From Candidatus Dojkabacteria bacterium (GTDB lineage Bacteria; Patescibacteriota; Dojkabacteria; B142; WJKM01), in NCBI GenBank assembly GCA_020429465.1, contig JAGQLH010000016.1, positions 1 to 18,735 of the forward strand: 18,735 nucleotides of DNA, given 5' to 3'. The position numbers and the translations under genes are program-made. Under the pieces are notes generated by a model. It saw only the letters and a program-made list of their open reading frames with translations. It was not told the DNA's origin and searched no databases. This document shows positions 5,682 to 17,100 of the stretch, one piece after another; position 1 is the stretch's first letter; each line of letters starts with the position of its first letter.

Positions 5682-7280
5682 TTATTCAAATTGCTTTGAG
5701 CTCAACATTACTACTTTTGCCATTGCACCACGTGTTACATTCACATCAGGTCTAAATGTCCCATCACTATACCCACCAATAATTGTTTCACCATCACTAG
5801 AGTAGTTTGCTAAAAAGACAATATACTCAAGGAAAACATTGTCTGCAGCTACATCACTAAACGAATTGGTCCCTGACGAAGTTGTAGAGATACCTTTATA
5901 TTCCATCGCATTAGAGATGAATTTTGTTAATTGACCACGTGTTAGAGTTTCATCTGGTTTGAAGGTTCCATCCGAATAACCACCAACGATTCCATGTGCA
6001 TTAAGCGTTTGAATATAACTATAAAATGTGTGAGACGAAGAAACATCAGGGAATTGACTCCCTGTAGTTAGTATTGGAATATCAAACGCATTAACAACAA
6101 ATTTTGCCATCTCTGCTCGAGTAACATTATTTCCCGGTTTATAGGTGCCATCAGAATATCCTCCAACAACTTCTCTACAATGGAGTCTTTGAATATATGA
6201 TTCAAAAGTGTCAAATTGTATATCCGGAAATGGTACAACCATAGTTTGTGTGTAGTAATCATTCACACATTCATCCACCGAACCAACAGTGCCTCCACCA
6301 CTGCCTACTGGATTACCAGTAAACCATGTTGCAGCATATTCATCCGTAGTAAAGAAATCATATAGCATAGTAGCTACTTTATCTTGTGCTTGTCCCTCTC
6401 CAGCACCTGGATGTGTACCATCTGCAGCATAATCACTGGCCACCCATGTGAGACCATCACTTCTTGGAGTAGTACCATCTGCCCACATGTACGGCCCCCA
6501 TGCAACCACAGGAATAGTATTGTATCCTAGCCCCGTAGTTCCATTTATCTGACCCAAAATCACCTCTCTCACTGAAAACCCACTTTCATATGCGTAGGGT
6601 TCTGGATTTAAAGTTCCTGTAGCATAGCCGGCATAGATCCTACTTGAAAGATACACAACTTTAATATTTGGATATTCCTGAGAGAGAAGGGTAATAATTG
6701 TCTGAATATTAGAAGCAAGTGTTTGAATATGATTTGGATCTGTTGCTTGAGGACCACCATATGCTTGCTTCAACCAAACGGCTTGAATTTGATTTTTACT
6801 GACCCCTGCATTATCAATTCGCTGTGCGAGAGTAGTATATGCTCCAAAGCTGTCATCTAACCATTTTTTAGAATCAATCCCACCTTGAGCACCATTTATC
6901 ATAACTAGTGATTCACTAGTACCACCTTGTTCTTCAATCAATTTCACAAACTTGGTAAACTCCTGAGAAGTATTCGACATTCCTATAGAAATCATTCCAA
7001 TAGTTCCAGAGTCTGTAGGATTTCCATTTATATCTCTCGGAACTATGTTATTTGTTGCCTGTGTAAGCTCATTTGCATGCCCACTAGGAATAGAGTTTGA
7101 ACCATTTCCATATAATCCTCCCTCGTAAGTAACCCCATCCTTAGCTGTGTAGAATTCTGAGGCAGACATATCCATAATTGGTGTTTCACCTATTGAATCA
7201 GCTGCTGAAACATATCCCAGGAAAGTAAATGTCATACAAGTTCCTACCAAAATTGTACGTATAAATGATTTTCTTGTCAT
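5682..7280 (-). CDS. secreted SGNH-hydrolase-like protein with three SLH domains
   Basis: 532 aa. A signal peptide spans about residues 1-27 (basic MTRKSFIR, hydrophobic core, possible cleavage after VSA). Residues 50-322 are an SGNH/GDSL-hydrolase-like domain: GMSNTSQEF with candidate nucleophile Ser102, an oxyanion Gly in INGAQGG (about 129-134), and the DxxH pair in DGTHPG (Asp287, His290). The GxND block III is not seen; VWLKQAYGG stands there. The substrate is unknown, and family members include ester and polysaccharide-deacetylating enzymes. Three SLH repeats follow (about 350-400, 410-460, 473-526), each with the pattern GGYSDGTxKPxxxxTRxxMxKF. They should anchor it to secondary cell-wall polymer or the S-layer. 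Unlike its two upstream neighbours it has no C-terminal membrane helix. The start is 46 nt after the preceding gene's stop; a weak AGG lies before the ATG. The SGNH domain is a paralogue of the one in the giant protein upstream. Confidence 0.88.
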   Translation of the reverse strand: MTRKSFIRTILVGTCMTFTFLGYVSAADSIGETPIMDMSASEFYTAKDGVTYEGGLYGNGSNSIPSGHANELTQATNNIVPRDINGNPTDSGTIGMISIGMSNTSQEFTKFVKLIEEQGGTSESLVMINGAQGGIDSKKWLDDSFGAYTTLAQRIDNAGVSKNQIQAVWLKQAYGGPQATDPNHIQTLASNIQTIITLLSQEYPNIKVVYLSSRIYAGYATGTLNPEPYAYESGFSVREVILGQINGTTGLGYNTIPVVAWGPYMWADGTTPRSDGLTWVASDYAADGTHPGAGEGQAQDKVATMLYDFFTTDEYAATWFTGNPVGSGGGTVGSVDECVNDYYTQTMVVPFPDIQFDTFESYIQRLHCREVVGGYSDGTYKPGNNVTRAEMAKFVVNAFDIPILTTGSQFPDVSSSHTFYSYIQTLNAHGIVGGYSDGTFKPDETLTRGQLTKFISNAMEYKGISTTSSGTNSFSDVAADNVFLEYIVFLANYSSDGETIIGGYSDGTFRPDVNVTRGAMAKVVMLSSKQFE

Positions 7281-7326
7281 AAAACCTAATTATTATGTTA
7301 AATAGATAAGTATATCGATTCTAAAC

Positions 7327-10300
7327 CTATAAAATTTCAGAACTCTTTTCTTTACTCGAAGTAAGTAAGATCTTTGCTAAACCAATCCCTACAATAGCTT
7401 CGAGGATAAGGATAATTACTCCTTGACTCGTAGTTAGATGATTCCTCTCAATTGCAATCCCTTCTGTATTAAATTCTGGGATAAGGGGAGTGCCTGTCTG
7501 AAATAGTTCAGAAACTTCTATACTGATCCCCAAAACATCACCAAGCGTTGCTTCGGATGCCAATACTATGATCTTAGCCATTGCACCTCGTGTAGTTGGA
7601 TCTTGCGGTCCAAATCTACCATCAGGATATCCTTTAATGACAAATTCACCATCTGTCTCTACAGATGCGAGATATGCAATATATCCCTTAAATGGATCTG
7701 ATTGAGTATCTGGAAACGAACTCGCTAGATCAAGTGAAATAATTTCACCTTTTTCTTGCATTGCCAAAACAACAAACTTTGAGACTTCCCCACGAGTAAT
7801 TTGGTTATCTGGTTTAAAAGTCCCATCCGAATACCCCCCACTTATCCCTGTATTTTTTAGAGTCGTAATGTAATTGTAAAATACATTTGAATTATCAACA
7901 TCTGGAAAACCTATACCCGATGTATCAATATCTATATCGAAAGCATTAATAATAAATTTCGACATTTCACCACGACTAACTTCCCGATCCGGTTTAAAAC
8001 TACCATCAGGATATCCTCCAACGATAGATTGATCTGCTAATGTTTGGATGTATTCTTCAAACGTATGACCAGTAATATCTGTAAATATTACCTCATCGTT
8101 CGATGGAATTGTTGTTGGAGTAGGATTGGAGCCAGAACCACCAGAAGACCCTGATCCTCCGCCACTAGATGACCCTCCGCTGTTGGCTGAAGTCACCGTA
8201 ATAGATACTGTATCAAATGATTCTAACTCTCCATCACTTACTGTAAGTCTCAATTGATAGATCCCCGTTGCTGAGAAATTCACTTGAGAATTTTCGAGGC
8301 TACTATCTGCAAATGAAACATTTCCAGGTCCAGATAGCTTACTCCACGTAATTATGAGATTATCATTTGGAAGTCCATCATCACTAACTGTTGGACTAAG
8401 TTGATAGTTATTCGTTATTGGAACTGATGCTGTAGCTCCTGCATCTACTACTGGTGCTGCATTAGGAGTTGGGGTAGGGGTCAATGTCCCCGTTGGAGTT
8501 GGAGTAGAGGTAGGCGATGCATTTACGGTAACAGTTATAGTGTCACTCCCACTCAATTCACCATCGTTAGCAGTCAATCGAAGTACATAAATACCACTAC
8601 TAGTAAACTCTGCTGTTGTATCAATTGCAGTTGCATTCCCAAAGCTAACAGTTCCTGGACCACTCACTTTGGTCCATGAATATGACAATCCAGCACCTGG
8701 TAAACCGTCATCGCTAACCGTTCCATCTAGGATTGCTTGGTTTGGTAATGTAATAGATTGGTTACTTCCTGCATCGACCGTTGGAGCGGTATTTGTTGGT
8801 TCACTCTGCAATGAAAATTCAAGATAATTAATATTGAATAAACCACTATCAAAATAAAGCCTCAACTCTGATTCACCAGCTGAAAGATCAATTGTTCCTA
8901 ATGACACAGTTTCCCAAGTTTGCCATCCATTATTAGTTGTAGTTGATAGGTCACCTGAAACATTTTGTCCGGATATTTCGATATGAAAAGATTTTATGCC
9001 GTCAGATCCAGATGCTACCCGAGCTTCAAGATCATAAGTGCCTGAATTAGAAACTACTACATCATAAGCTAGCCACTCACCACTTTCTACCCATCCGACA
9101 TTATAAACTCCCTGATTATCTTCTGCTATTGCAATATCAACATCATCATTTCGATATTCTCCTCCGTTATTTCCTACTGTCGTATCACTATATGCAACTC
9201 CTGCTACCCCGATTTTATAATCTTCTACTTCAAGTCTCCCTGGAATTGAGATTTCACCGATATCTGGAGGGGTAGGAGTAGATGTTGGGGTACCTGTTGG
9301 AGTAGGAGTTAGCGTGCTTGTTTGAGTTGCTGTCGGTGTTGGCGTTGGTGTACTTGTTTGAGTTGCTGTCGGTGTCGGCGTTGGTGTGCTTGTTTGAGTT
9401 GCTGTCGGTGTCGGCGTTGGTGTACTAGACTGTGTCGGAGTAGGGGTTGGGGTCGCAGTAGATTCCCCTAATTCAATAATTAATTCTGGTCTAACATTTT
9501 CTCTGTTATCTCTACTACCATTAAAATATCTTCCTGTATGTCTTGGCGCATCAGCAGAGTACATAGCGAAATCAAAGGAGTTTAATCCTCCTTCATATGC
9601 TTTTGCAACACCATACGTTACATCCAAAGCTGGACGTAATGGGAATTCTGGATCTCCAAGTCTCATAGCAGGAGCCCAATTCCCTAATAAATCTAAATCG
9701 TAATATTCACAAACTTGATCAAAATTCATGTTAGGATTCTCACACTGCTCATTGAACGGACATGGCAAAATAGGCATGACTTCTGTAATTGAAAAATTCT
9801 CCAGAGCAGCAGGACCATTGTTCCATGTTGTATTTTCATCTATCGTAGATGACTCATCAATTAGCAAAATCTGCATATTATACTTAGGAGCTACATCATG
9901 GTCCGGAATACCATCACCATTAAGGTCATGTCCAGCACAACCATATGAATTACCAAAGTGTGTAAATGCTAATTTAGCGCTAATAATTTCTTTATCTTCT
10001 GGTACTAGATCAAGTGGAAAGCTGGCATAGTATTTTGAAAAACACATACGATCGGCAGTATCAAATTGATTCTGCACACTAAGTTGGCTACCGCTTGCGT
10101 TATAGTCCAGAAAATTAGTGTCTGCCCATTCTTCCCACGTAACGTACCTTTGGATTGGGTCCCCATTTTCATCTTCATCCCAAACAGCCCCACAAGTTGA
10201 ATGACCTCCTACAGCAATTTCGTCGACAACAACACCGTTTACTCCGTTTTTTATAGAAACTGTGTCAGTAACAGTAGTTGTAGATGGTACATACTGTGGC

Positions 10301-11148
10301 AATCCAAAATTTACTGTACCCCATGTATCTGGATCATTTTCATCAAATCCTTCTGGCCAGGAAACAGGAGTAGAATTAACTGAGTCATCGTTATCGTAGA
10401 CCCTGAAGGCCATCTTCCAATGGGTACCCTCAAGTGGCTTTTCAGATAGTCCAAAAGTAGAGTAGGGGAAAATATATCGACCTGTCCAACCTGAATCAAT
10501 TCCATTAGAATTCAAACTCGTTCCTCTCCACCAAGTCATATAATCAAACTTCGAGGAATTTGGTACCCATGAACCAGTAGATCCAGAGTAAGAAATCTGA
10601 AAATCATTTGCTTGTTCATTACTTGAACTATTAAATAACTGACCAGAAAATCTATACGAATTTGGATTGATTTGCATTGTAGTCCCATCCTCTGTTTGAA
10701 TGAATATTTCTGCAGCATCCATATTTCTAAAATTTGCTTCAGAGAATGGGGAACTATAATTTAAAGCCCTATCATAAACTGAAAGATTGAGCTTTAAACT
10801 ATCATCGTTATAAGCAAGCCTACCATCAACCCAGTTTTTATCAACCCTAAGTTCACCAAACCAAAATACCGCATGTTTCCCGAGTAATCCGTTAAAACTA
10901 GTTCCCTCCAAATAAGGAATATTGATTTTTTGAGTAAAATCATTGAAGTCATTATTTGCTGCGAAATTGACAGCTCCATTTATCTCTCCAGATGTAAGTA
11001 CAGTCTGATCCTCATTATTAATGAGTTTTGAATAATACATAGAAACAATAACTGCGGAAAACATAAGTCCGACTGCTCCCATCAATAAAACCTTAGGGAT
11101 GTAATTGAATAGCTTATGGTCATATATTTTTTTTAGAGTCCTTTTCAT
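7327..11148 (-). CDS. large modular surface protein: DNRLRE-like, CBM6, two PKD-like, three SLH domains, two membrane anchors
   Basis: 1273 aa. A basic N-terminus is followed by an uncleaved-looking membrane helix (about 19-40). Residues 55-290 are beta-rich and resemble a CBM9-type sugar-binding fold (AEIFIQTEDG, KMAFRVYDNDD); this is tentative. Residues 296-560 resemble a DNRLRE domain (FPLDLVPEDKEIISAKLAF, TTWNNGP, RDNRENVRPELIIEL). A Thr/Pro linker (563-628) contains three exact-length 12-residue repeats. A CBM6-like domain covers 634-780 (IPGRLEVEDY, GEYRNDDVDI, GEWLAYDV, FNINYLEF). Two PKD-like domains span 787-876 and 897-986 (VDAGxxxxI, DDGLP, WxKxSGPG, LRLTxxDGEL). A Gly/Ser linker leads to three SLH repeats (1019-1070, 1078-1130, 1144-1197), then a second membrane helix (1240-1262) and a charged tail. 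It begins 9 nt after the upstream stop, so it is co-transcribed. No ribosome-binding site is visible. Likely a cell-surface carbohydrate-binding or adhesive component. Confidence 0.88.
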   Translation of the reverse strand: MKRTLKKIYDHKLFNYIPKVLLMGAVGLMFSAVIVSMYYSKLINNEDQTVLTSGEINGAVNFAANNDFNDFTQKINIPYLEGTSFNGLLGKHAVFWFGELRVDKNWVDGRLAYNDDSLKLNLSVYDRALNYSSPFSEANFRNMDAAEIFIQTEDGTTMQINPNSYRFSGQLFNSSSNEQANDFQISYSGSTGSWVPNSSKFDYMTWWRGTSLNSNGIDSGWTGRYIFPYSTFGLSEKPLEGTHWKMAFRVYDNDDSVNSTPVSWPEGFDENDPDTWGTVNFGLPQYVPSTTTVTDTVSIKNGVNGVVVDEIAVGGHSTCGAVWDEDENGDPIQRYVTWEEWADTNFLDYNASGSQLSVQNQFDTADRMCFSKYYASFPLDLVPEDKEIISAKLAFTHFGNSYGCAGHDLNGDGIPDHDVAPKYNMQILLIDESSTIDENTTWNNGPAALENFSITEVMPILPCPFNEQCENPNMNFDQVCEYYDLDLLGNWAPAMRLGDPEFPLRPALDVTYGVAKAYEGGLNSFDFAMYSADAPRHTGRYFNGSRDNRENVRPELIIELGESTATPTPTPTQSSTPTPTPTATQTSTPTPTPTATQTSTPTPTPTATQTSTLTPTPTGTPTSTPTPPDIGEISIPGRLEVEDYKIGVAGVAYSDTTVGNNGGEYRNDDVDIAIAEDNQGVYNVGWVESGEWLAYDVVVSNSGTYDLEARVASGSDGIKSFHIEISGQNVSGDLSTTTNNGWQTWETVSLGTIDLSAGESELRLYFDSGLFNINYLEFSLQSEPTNTAPTVDAGSNQSITLPNQAILDGTVSDDGLPGAGLSYSWTKVSGPGTVSFGNATAIDTTAEFTSSGIYVLRLTANDGELSGSDTITVTVNASPTSTPTPTGTLTPTPTPNAAPVVDAGATASVPITNNYQLSPTVSDDGLPNDNLIITWSKLSGPGNVSFADSSLENSQVNFSATGIYQLRLTVSDGELESFDTVSITVTSANSGGSSSGGGSGSSGGSGSNPTPTTIPSNDEVIFTDITGHTFEEYIQTLADQSIVGGYPDGSFKPDREVSRGEMSKFIINAFDIDIDTSGIGFPDVDNSNVFYNYITTLKNTGISGGYSDGTFKPDNQITRGEVSKFVVLAMQEKGEIISLDLASSFPDTQSDPFKGYIAYLASVETDGEFVIKGYPDGRFGPQDPTTRGAMAKIIVLASEATLGDVLGISIEVSELFQTGTPLIPEFNTEGIAIERNHLTTSQGVIILILEAIVGIGLAKILLTSSKEKSSEIL
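9314..9421 (-). repeat. three tandem 36-bp repeats encoding TP-linker units
   Basis: Copies start at 9314, 9350 and 9386, each 36 bp and differing at only a few bases. On the minus strand each encodes a 12-residue Thr/Pro/Ser/Ala/Gln unit of the type TPTPTPTATQTS. The array lies in the linker between the DNRLRE-like and CBM6 domains and probably varies in copy number by slippage. There are no spacers, so it is not a CRISPR array. Confidence 0.85.
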
Positions 11149-11157
11149 GATATTTTT

Positions 11158-14100
11158 TTATCCTCGTTTCTCCTTCAAGTAAAAGTATAGTGTCCCTACA
11201 GTTCCACTAATATTTACAATAAGTAATAAATAAAAGATAAAGAAAGTCTGAAGTGTTGATACCTCATTATTTTCAATACTGTCAGATGCCCCAAGAACCT
11301 GTGGATCAAACCTTTGTACTTGCGCAACTACTTGATTATTGTCTTCAATACTAGCAGAATTACTATCTGCATATGCCTCAGAGCTTAACTGTATAATCTT
11401 TGACATTGCACCTCGTGTAGTTCCATCATTTGGACCAAAGCTACCATCAGGGTATCCTTTAACTACAGTTTCTCCATTAGCTTGATGAGAAGCAAGATAT
11501 GCAATATAAGATTCAAATGTATGTCCTGACGTATCAGGGAATGCATTTGGTAAATTCAAATCAACAGTTTCACCTTTTACTTGCAGAGCAAGCACAACAA
11601 ACTTCGATGCTTCACCACGAGTAACTGCAACATCAGGTCTGAATGTACCGTCTGGATACCCTGAAGAAATAGCAGCATTTCTCAGTGTCTGAATGTATAC
11701 CCAGAACACATTATCTTGACCAACATCACTAAATGAATCTCCATTTGTTTGGACTGGTATGTCAAATGCATTAACAATAAGCTTAGCCATTTCACCTCGA
11801 GTCACTAATCTATCTGGTTTAAATGTTTTATCTTGATATCCACTCACCACTCCACGAACATATAATCTAAGAATATATTGTTCAAATGTATGTCCAGCAA
11901 CATCACTAAGATCTACATCCCCCGGTGAAATAGGTAGATTAATCCCTATTTGCGTTACTGTTGGAGTAGGTGTAGATGAACCTCCACCCGAAGATGAACC
12001 ACCTCCGCTACTACCTCCAGAGCCTCCACCAGAACTTTGTGTTGATATTGTTACTATGACTGAGTCAACATCAGTCAATTCACCATCATTTGCAGTTAGA
12101 CTAAGAACATAACTTCCCGTCTGACTGAATGATGCGTTAGTAGTTGGCGATGTTACCTCACTAAAGCTCACAGTTCCTGGACCGCTTACTTTTGCCCATG
12201 TACTTATTAAAGTTCCATTTGGAAGCCCATCATCAGATACACTTCCACTCATTGTAAGGGCTGTATTTACAAATCCAGATTTGTTTGCCCCAGCATCGGC
12301 AACCGGACTCTGGTTTTGAACTGGAGTTGGAGTCGGTGTTGGGGTACTTGTTGGACTTGGTGTGCTTGTTCCTGTTGGCGTTGGAGTAGGAGTTGGTGCT
12401 GCATTCACAGTTATTGTAACAGTATCACTAGTATTCAATTCACCATCATTTGCAGCAAGTCGTAAAACATAACTACCGCTTCTACCGAAACTTGCAGTAG
12501 TATCAATCGCTGTTATAGAACCAAAAGTAACAGTACCAGGACCACTCACCTTACTCCATGTTGTAATTATAGTACCATTTGGTAATCCATCATCTGAAAC
12601 TGAACCATCCAATGATGCACTTGAAGGTAATGTAATTGTTTGACTATTCCCAGCATCAACTACTGGTGCTACATTTGGAGTAGGAGTTGGTGTTGGCGTT
12701 GGGGTAGGGGTTGGACTTGCTACCGCTTGTGTAAAGTCAATATAGTTAATATTAAAATTATCACTATCAAAAACAACTCTCATCTCTTGATTACCGCTAA
12801 CTAATGGGATATCTGTAACTGTCAAAGTATTCCAAGCCTGCCAATCACCAGTTGGTGAAAAATTAATTGGTCCTGTTATATTCTGGCCATTAACTTCTAT
12901 ATGAAATGACTTAGTCCCAGTTGAACCTGATGCTATCCTTACAGCTAAGTCATATAACCCTGAAGAAGTGACAGAAATATCATAAGCAAGCCATTCACCT
13001 TCAGTAATCCAACCTACATTATAATTCCCAGTTGAATCTTGGGTTGCCGCAATGTCTACATCGTCATTTCGATATTCACCCCCATTATTTCCTGTAGTTG
13101 AATCATTATACGCAACTCCTGCAGATCCCTGTTTATATTCTTCAAGTTCTAATCGTCCCGGTATTGCGATTGGTGTACCTACCGGAGGTGTAGAGGTACT
13201 TGTAGGTGTCGGGGTGGATGTACTCGTTTGAGTAGGTGTAGGCGTACTCGTCTGAGTAGATGTTGGGGTTGGTGTACTTGTCCCCGTTGGCGTAGGTGTT
13301 GGCGTAGGCGTTACCGATGGTGTTGAATCACCAGTAAACCAAGGTCGTGTTTGTGGATCAGTAACAAAAAATGTTCTAAGCATAGATGCTACTTTATCCC
13401 TTGCTTGTCCATCACCTGAACCAGGATGGGTTCCATCCGGAGCAAAATCTGATTCGAACCATTGCAGACCATCTGATCTACCACTACGCTGACCATCCGC
13501 CCAGAAATATGGCCCCCATGCAACCACAGGTGCATTCTGATATGTTATGTATGATCCGGCAATTTGATCTTTAATAATATTTTGAACTGCAAATGCACTT
13601 ACATAGGCATAATTCTGAGTTCCACCTTCATCTGCATTTAGAAGTGAAGCATTTTGTGCGAATGGAGCATATCCTCCATAGATCCTACTTCCCATATAAA
13701 CTATTTTTACATTAGGATATCTTGATTTAACAAGCATAAGTGTATCTTCAATATCTACTTTTAGAGAATCCATATATGAAAGATCATCATTTTGTTGCGC
13801 AGAACCATTTGCCAATTTTACCCATACAGCCTGAATCTGATTTGCAGTTAATCCTGCAGCTGTTACACGTGATGCTTGTGTGGTCCATGCAGAGGCGCCC
13901 GGATTTGACCATATTTCTGCAACTTGACCACCTATTGCACCATCAACAAGAACAACTTTGTCTGATAATTCTGGATCACTAGACATTAAATCCATAAATA
14001 CAGAAAATTCTTGCGTGGTATTCGACATTCCTAACGACATAAATCCAATCTTTCCATTAACTGAGTCTGGACTACCGTTTTGATCTAGAGGAGTTATCTG

Positions 14101-17100
14101 GTCATTTGCTTGAGCAATCATAGTTGCGTGTGAACCTGATGGTTCATTTTGCCAATTTCCATAGAGACCTCCTTGCTGACCTCTGTAAGTTGCACCACTT
14201 TGCATATCAGTTACTGGAGTTAAACAAAGCCACGCTGGTTGATTTGGAGTACATGTACCCCCTGTTGGTGTTGGGGTAGGAGTTGCAGATGTTGAAGGAG
14301 TTGGGGTAGGGGTTGTTTGCCCTCCACAATCGCCTGAACTCTTAATACCTGCAATAAAGAAATGTCGTCGGACTCCTACAGGAGATGTTCCCTGAGCTAT
14401 TTGACCATATTCTCCTCCTTGATGATGTCCAAATAGCGGTAACTGTCCAAAGACGTTAATAACTGCTTGTCTCATCAATGGAAATACTGTGTCTTGAGTA
14501 TAACCGTATCCCGGTTCATCTTGAGGATGGCCAGGAACATAGAAGAGTAGATCTGGATTTCCTCCAAGATCATTTTTTAAATTATTCATTATTACCTCAG
14601 AAACGTCAGCAGGATCACCTCCAAAATCTTCACCTACACCTCCTACCGAAAGATCGAAATCTCCCGTAACAAGTACACCTATTGCCTGTGATTGTAATAC
14701 TTGATCGTATACCGCAGTTCCATTATCTGCTGATCCCCATCCAATAGCACTTATATAGGTAGGGAACGTATCTCCCCACACATCCTTCACTCCTTCCATT
14801 AAACAGGTATTATTTCCTCCTTGTGTACCATCAGGACACGTTTCCACTGGCCCATGATGTCCAGGTCCCATGAGTACAAGAAGATTTTGTTTTGTTGGAT
14901 CTGGAGTAAGACCATTCGCTATTGCTCGCCCCCCATCAAATGTTGTTTGATCATTGTTACCTGCGTATGAACCAGTTGCTATCTGAACAGAAACATCATC
15001 ACCACCGATTGGCATAATGGCAAGAGCACGAGTGCCCGTCGACTGTGGGGTGAACTGATCAATACCAAATGGATTGTAATTATCTGACCCAGTACCGGCA
15101 CCCACAACAGGGACATCTCCAAACTCCGATTTAATTGCGGAAATAACAATCTCATTACTATTTTGATCACTAAAACCTGCGTTATTAGCAATGAAGACAA
15201 CTTTGGGTGTTCCAGCTCCGTACGCAGCACGAGCTTCTGATACCGCCTCATTTATTAAATTTGTAAGGTAACTAGTTTGAGTTGGAAATGTCCATCCTGA
15301 AGCAGATGCATGTCCACTACCTGCTTGTACACATTGCCCAGATGATGTACCACTTCCTACAGTAATTCGAATATCATCATTTGTACTTAATTCACTATCA
15401 GTAACCTGTATTCTCAAAACATATTCACCATCAGTAGAGAAGGTTGCAGTTGTAGAAGCAGCACTCCCATTTCCAAAAGCTACAGTTCCAGGTCCTGAAA
15501 CCTTTGACCACGTAATTGAAAGACTACCTGGAGGGTTAGGCTTTCCATCATCTGCAACAGTTGCTGACAATGTAGCTGTTTGACCAGAACTAATAGTTTG
15601 ATCTACACCTGCATTTACAGTTGGAGCCTGGTTTGCATTTGGATCCGCTAAATCTGCTGATAATGTAGCAACAAGATTTTGAATATAATACAAATCCCCA
15701 CGTTCTACTGCTGGAACATCTAAGAAGTTGCTCAATGTTTCCCTCGACTCTTTGGCAGCATATGCCAAACCTAGGAAGCTTCCAGAATATTCATGATAGT
15801 GACTTGTTGTACCTTCCATATGGCGATGTGAATAATTAAACCGAGTAGCCATATCCATTCTAGATACAAACCAATACGGCACACTGTCCATATGACGGTA
15901 AATATAATTCCTTGTGTTTGATTGTGCTTGGTTATATAAGTCTTCCCCAACTTCTGGAACCAGATAAAGCATACCTCCAGCATGACCACCTTGTACCACA
16001 TCATCGTCAAAGTTATTCGGATAGCCTTGAGACTGCTGCTTTGCAGAGTTAGCAGATAATCCACTCTGAGACATGAAATCTGCATGATTTGCTGCTAGGT
16101 AATTCGAACTACTAGGATTCATAAAATCAATTTTATAACCTAGCAGGGTAGAGTAGTTTGTTGAAACAGTATTGTACGTTGTCATTGAAATTCCGACTGA
16201 AGAACAACTTGAAGGTAAACTATTTCCATTAAGCTCAACAAGTCGTAAGAAACCGTAGTACCCTGCCAGATACCGATTAAGTCCTGTACTATTTAGTCTA
16301 AAATCAGCTTTACTTGGCGGCGACTGCTTTACCACATTTTGTAAACTTGTACGACCTGAGGAACATATTTGAGTTAATACATTGGACGGAGTATCAAACC
16401 CTTCCTGGGCATAAAGCCAAAGTGCATAGTAATTAAATGGATCGAAATCCCACAAATCCCATCCTGTCTGTGCCGTATTGCTTGGATTTGGACTATTGCT
16501 ACCATTTGAGGTTATTGTTGTATAGTATGATTCAACTTCTGGCGGAACCGAAAATATTTCCCTTGCTGCATTATTATTCCATCCTTTATGTGTTACATCG
16601 TACAATGGATATGACGTGAATTCATTCTCAATATACGCACGAACTTCACCCTGCATGGATGGCGATACATATGGTAATGCAGAAATCAGTGTATATACTG
16701 TATCTGCTGGATTATGCCAATACTGTAGATGGAAACTATCAAAATCAATATCATCTCGAGGATAGTGTTTTACACCTTGGAAATATGCTGGTCTCAAAGG
16801 TATATAATTTCCACTTCCATCAGTTACATCTAACATAGTTTGTATATGTGCCTCCAAACGTGCCTGGAGATCTGACTCGCTAATAACATTCCTTTCAACA
16901 ACGGGAGCAGAGGACGTTAATGTTATTTCTCCTTTATCTTGATTTCCTCCACTCGTAGAAAATACTAATAATGTATTACTCCTATGGAAATATAATTTTC
17001 CTTTATAGGGCACAGGAGGATTTTGTACCCCATGGGTACCGGATCGGTCTGCTGCACCTTGATTATTTAATGCAGGTCCATTTCCGTATTTAAACGAGAT

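Noticed and set aside
9314..9421. CRISPR-like array of 36-bp repeats
   Set aside because: The units are directly tandem without spacers, keep the reading frame and encode a TP linker.
13740..13982. 80-aa plus-strand ORF inside the giant gene, and other short ORFs there (13386-13574, 14478-14669)
   Set aside because: They lie opposite a continuous, domain-supported gene and are low-complexity Leu/His/Gln translations with no recognisable motif.
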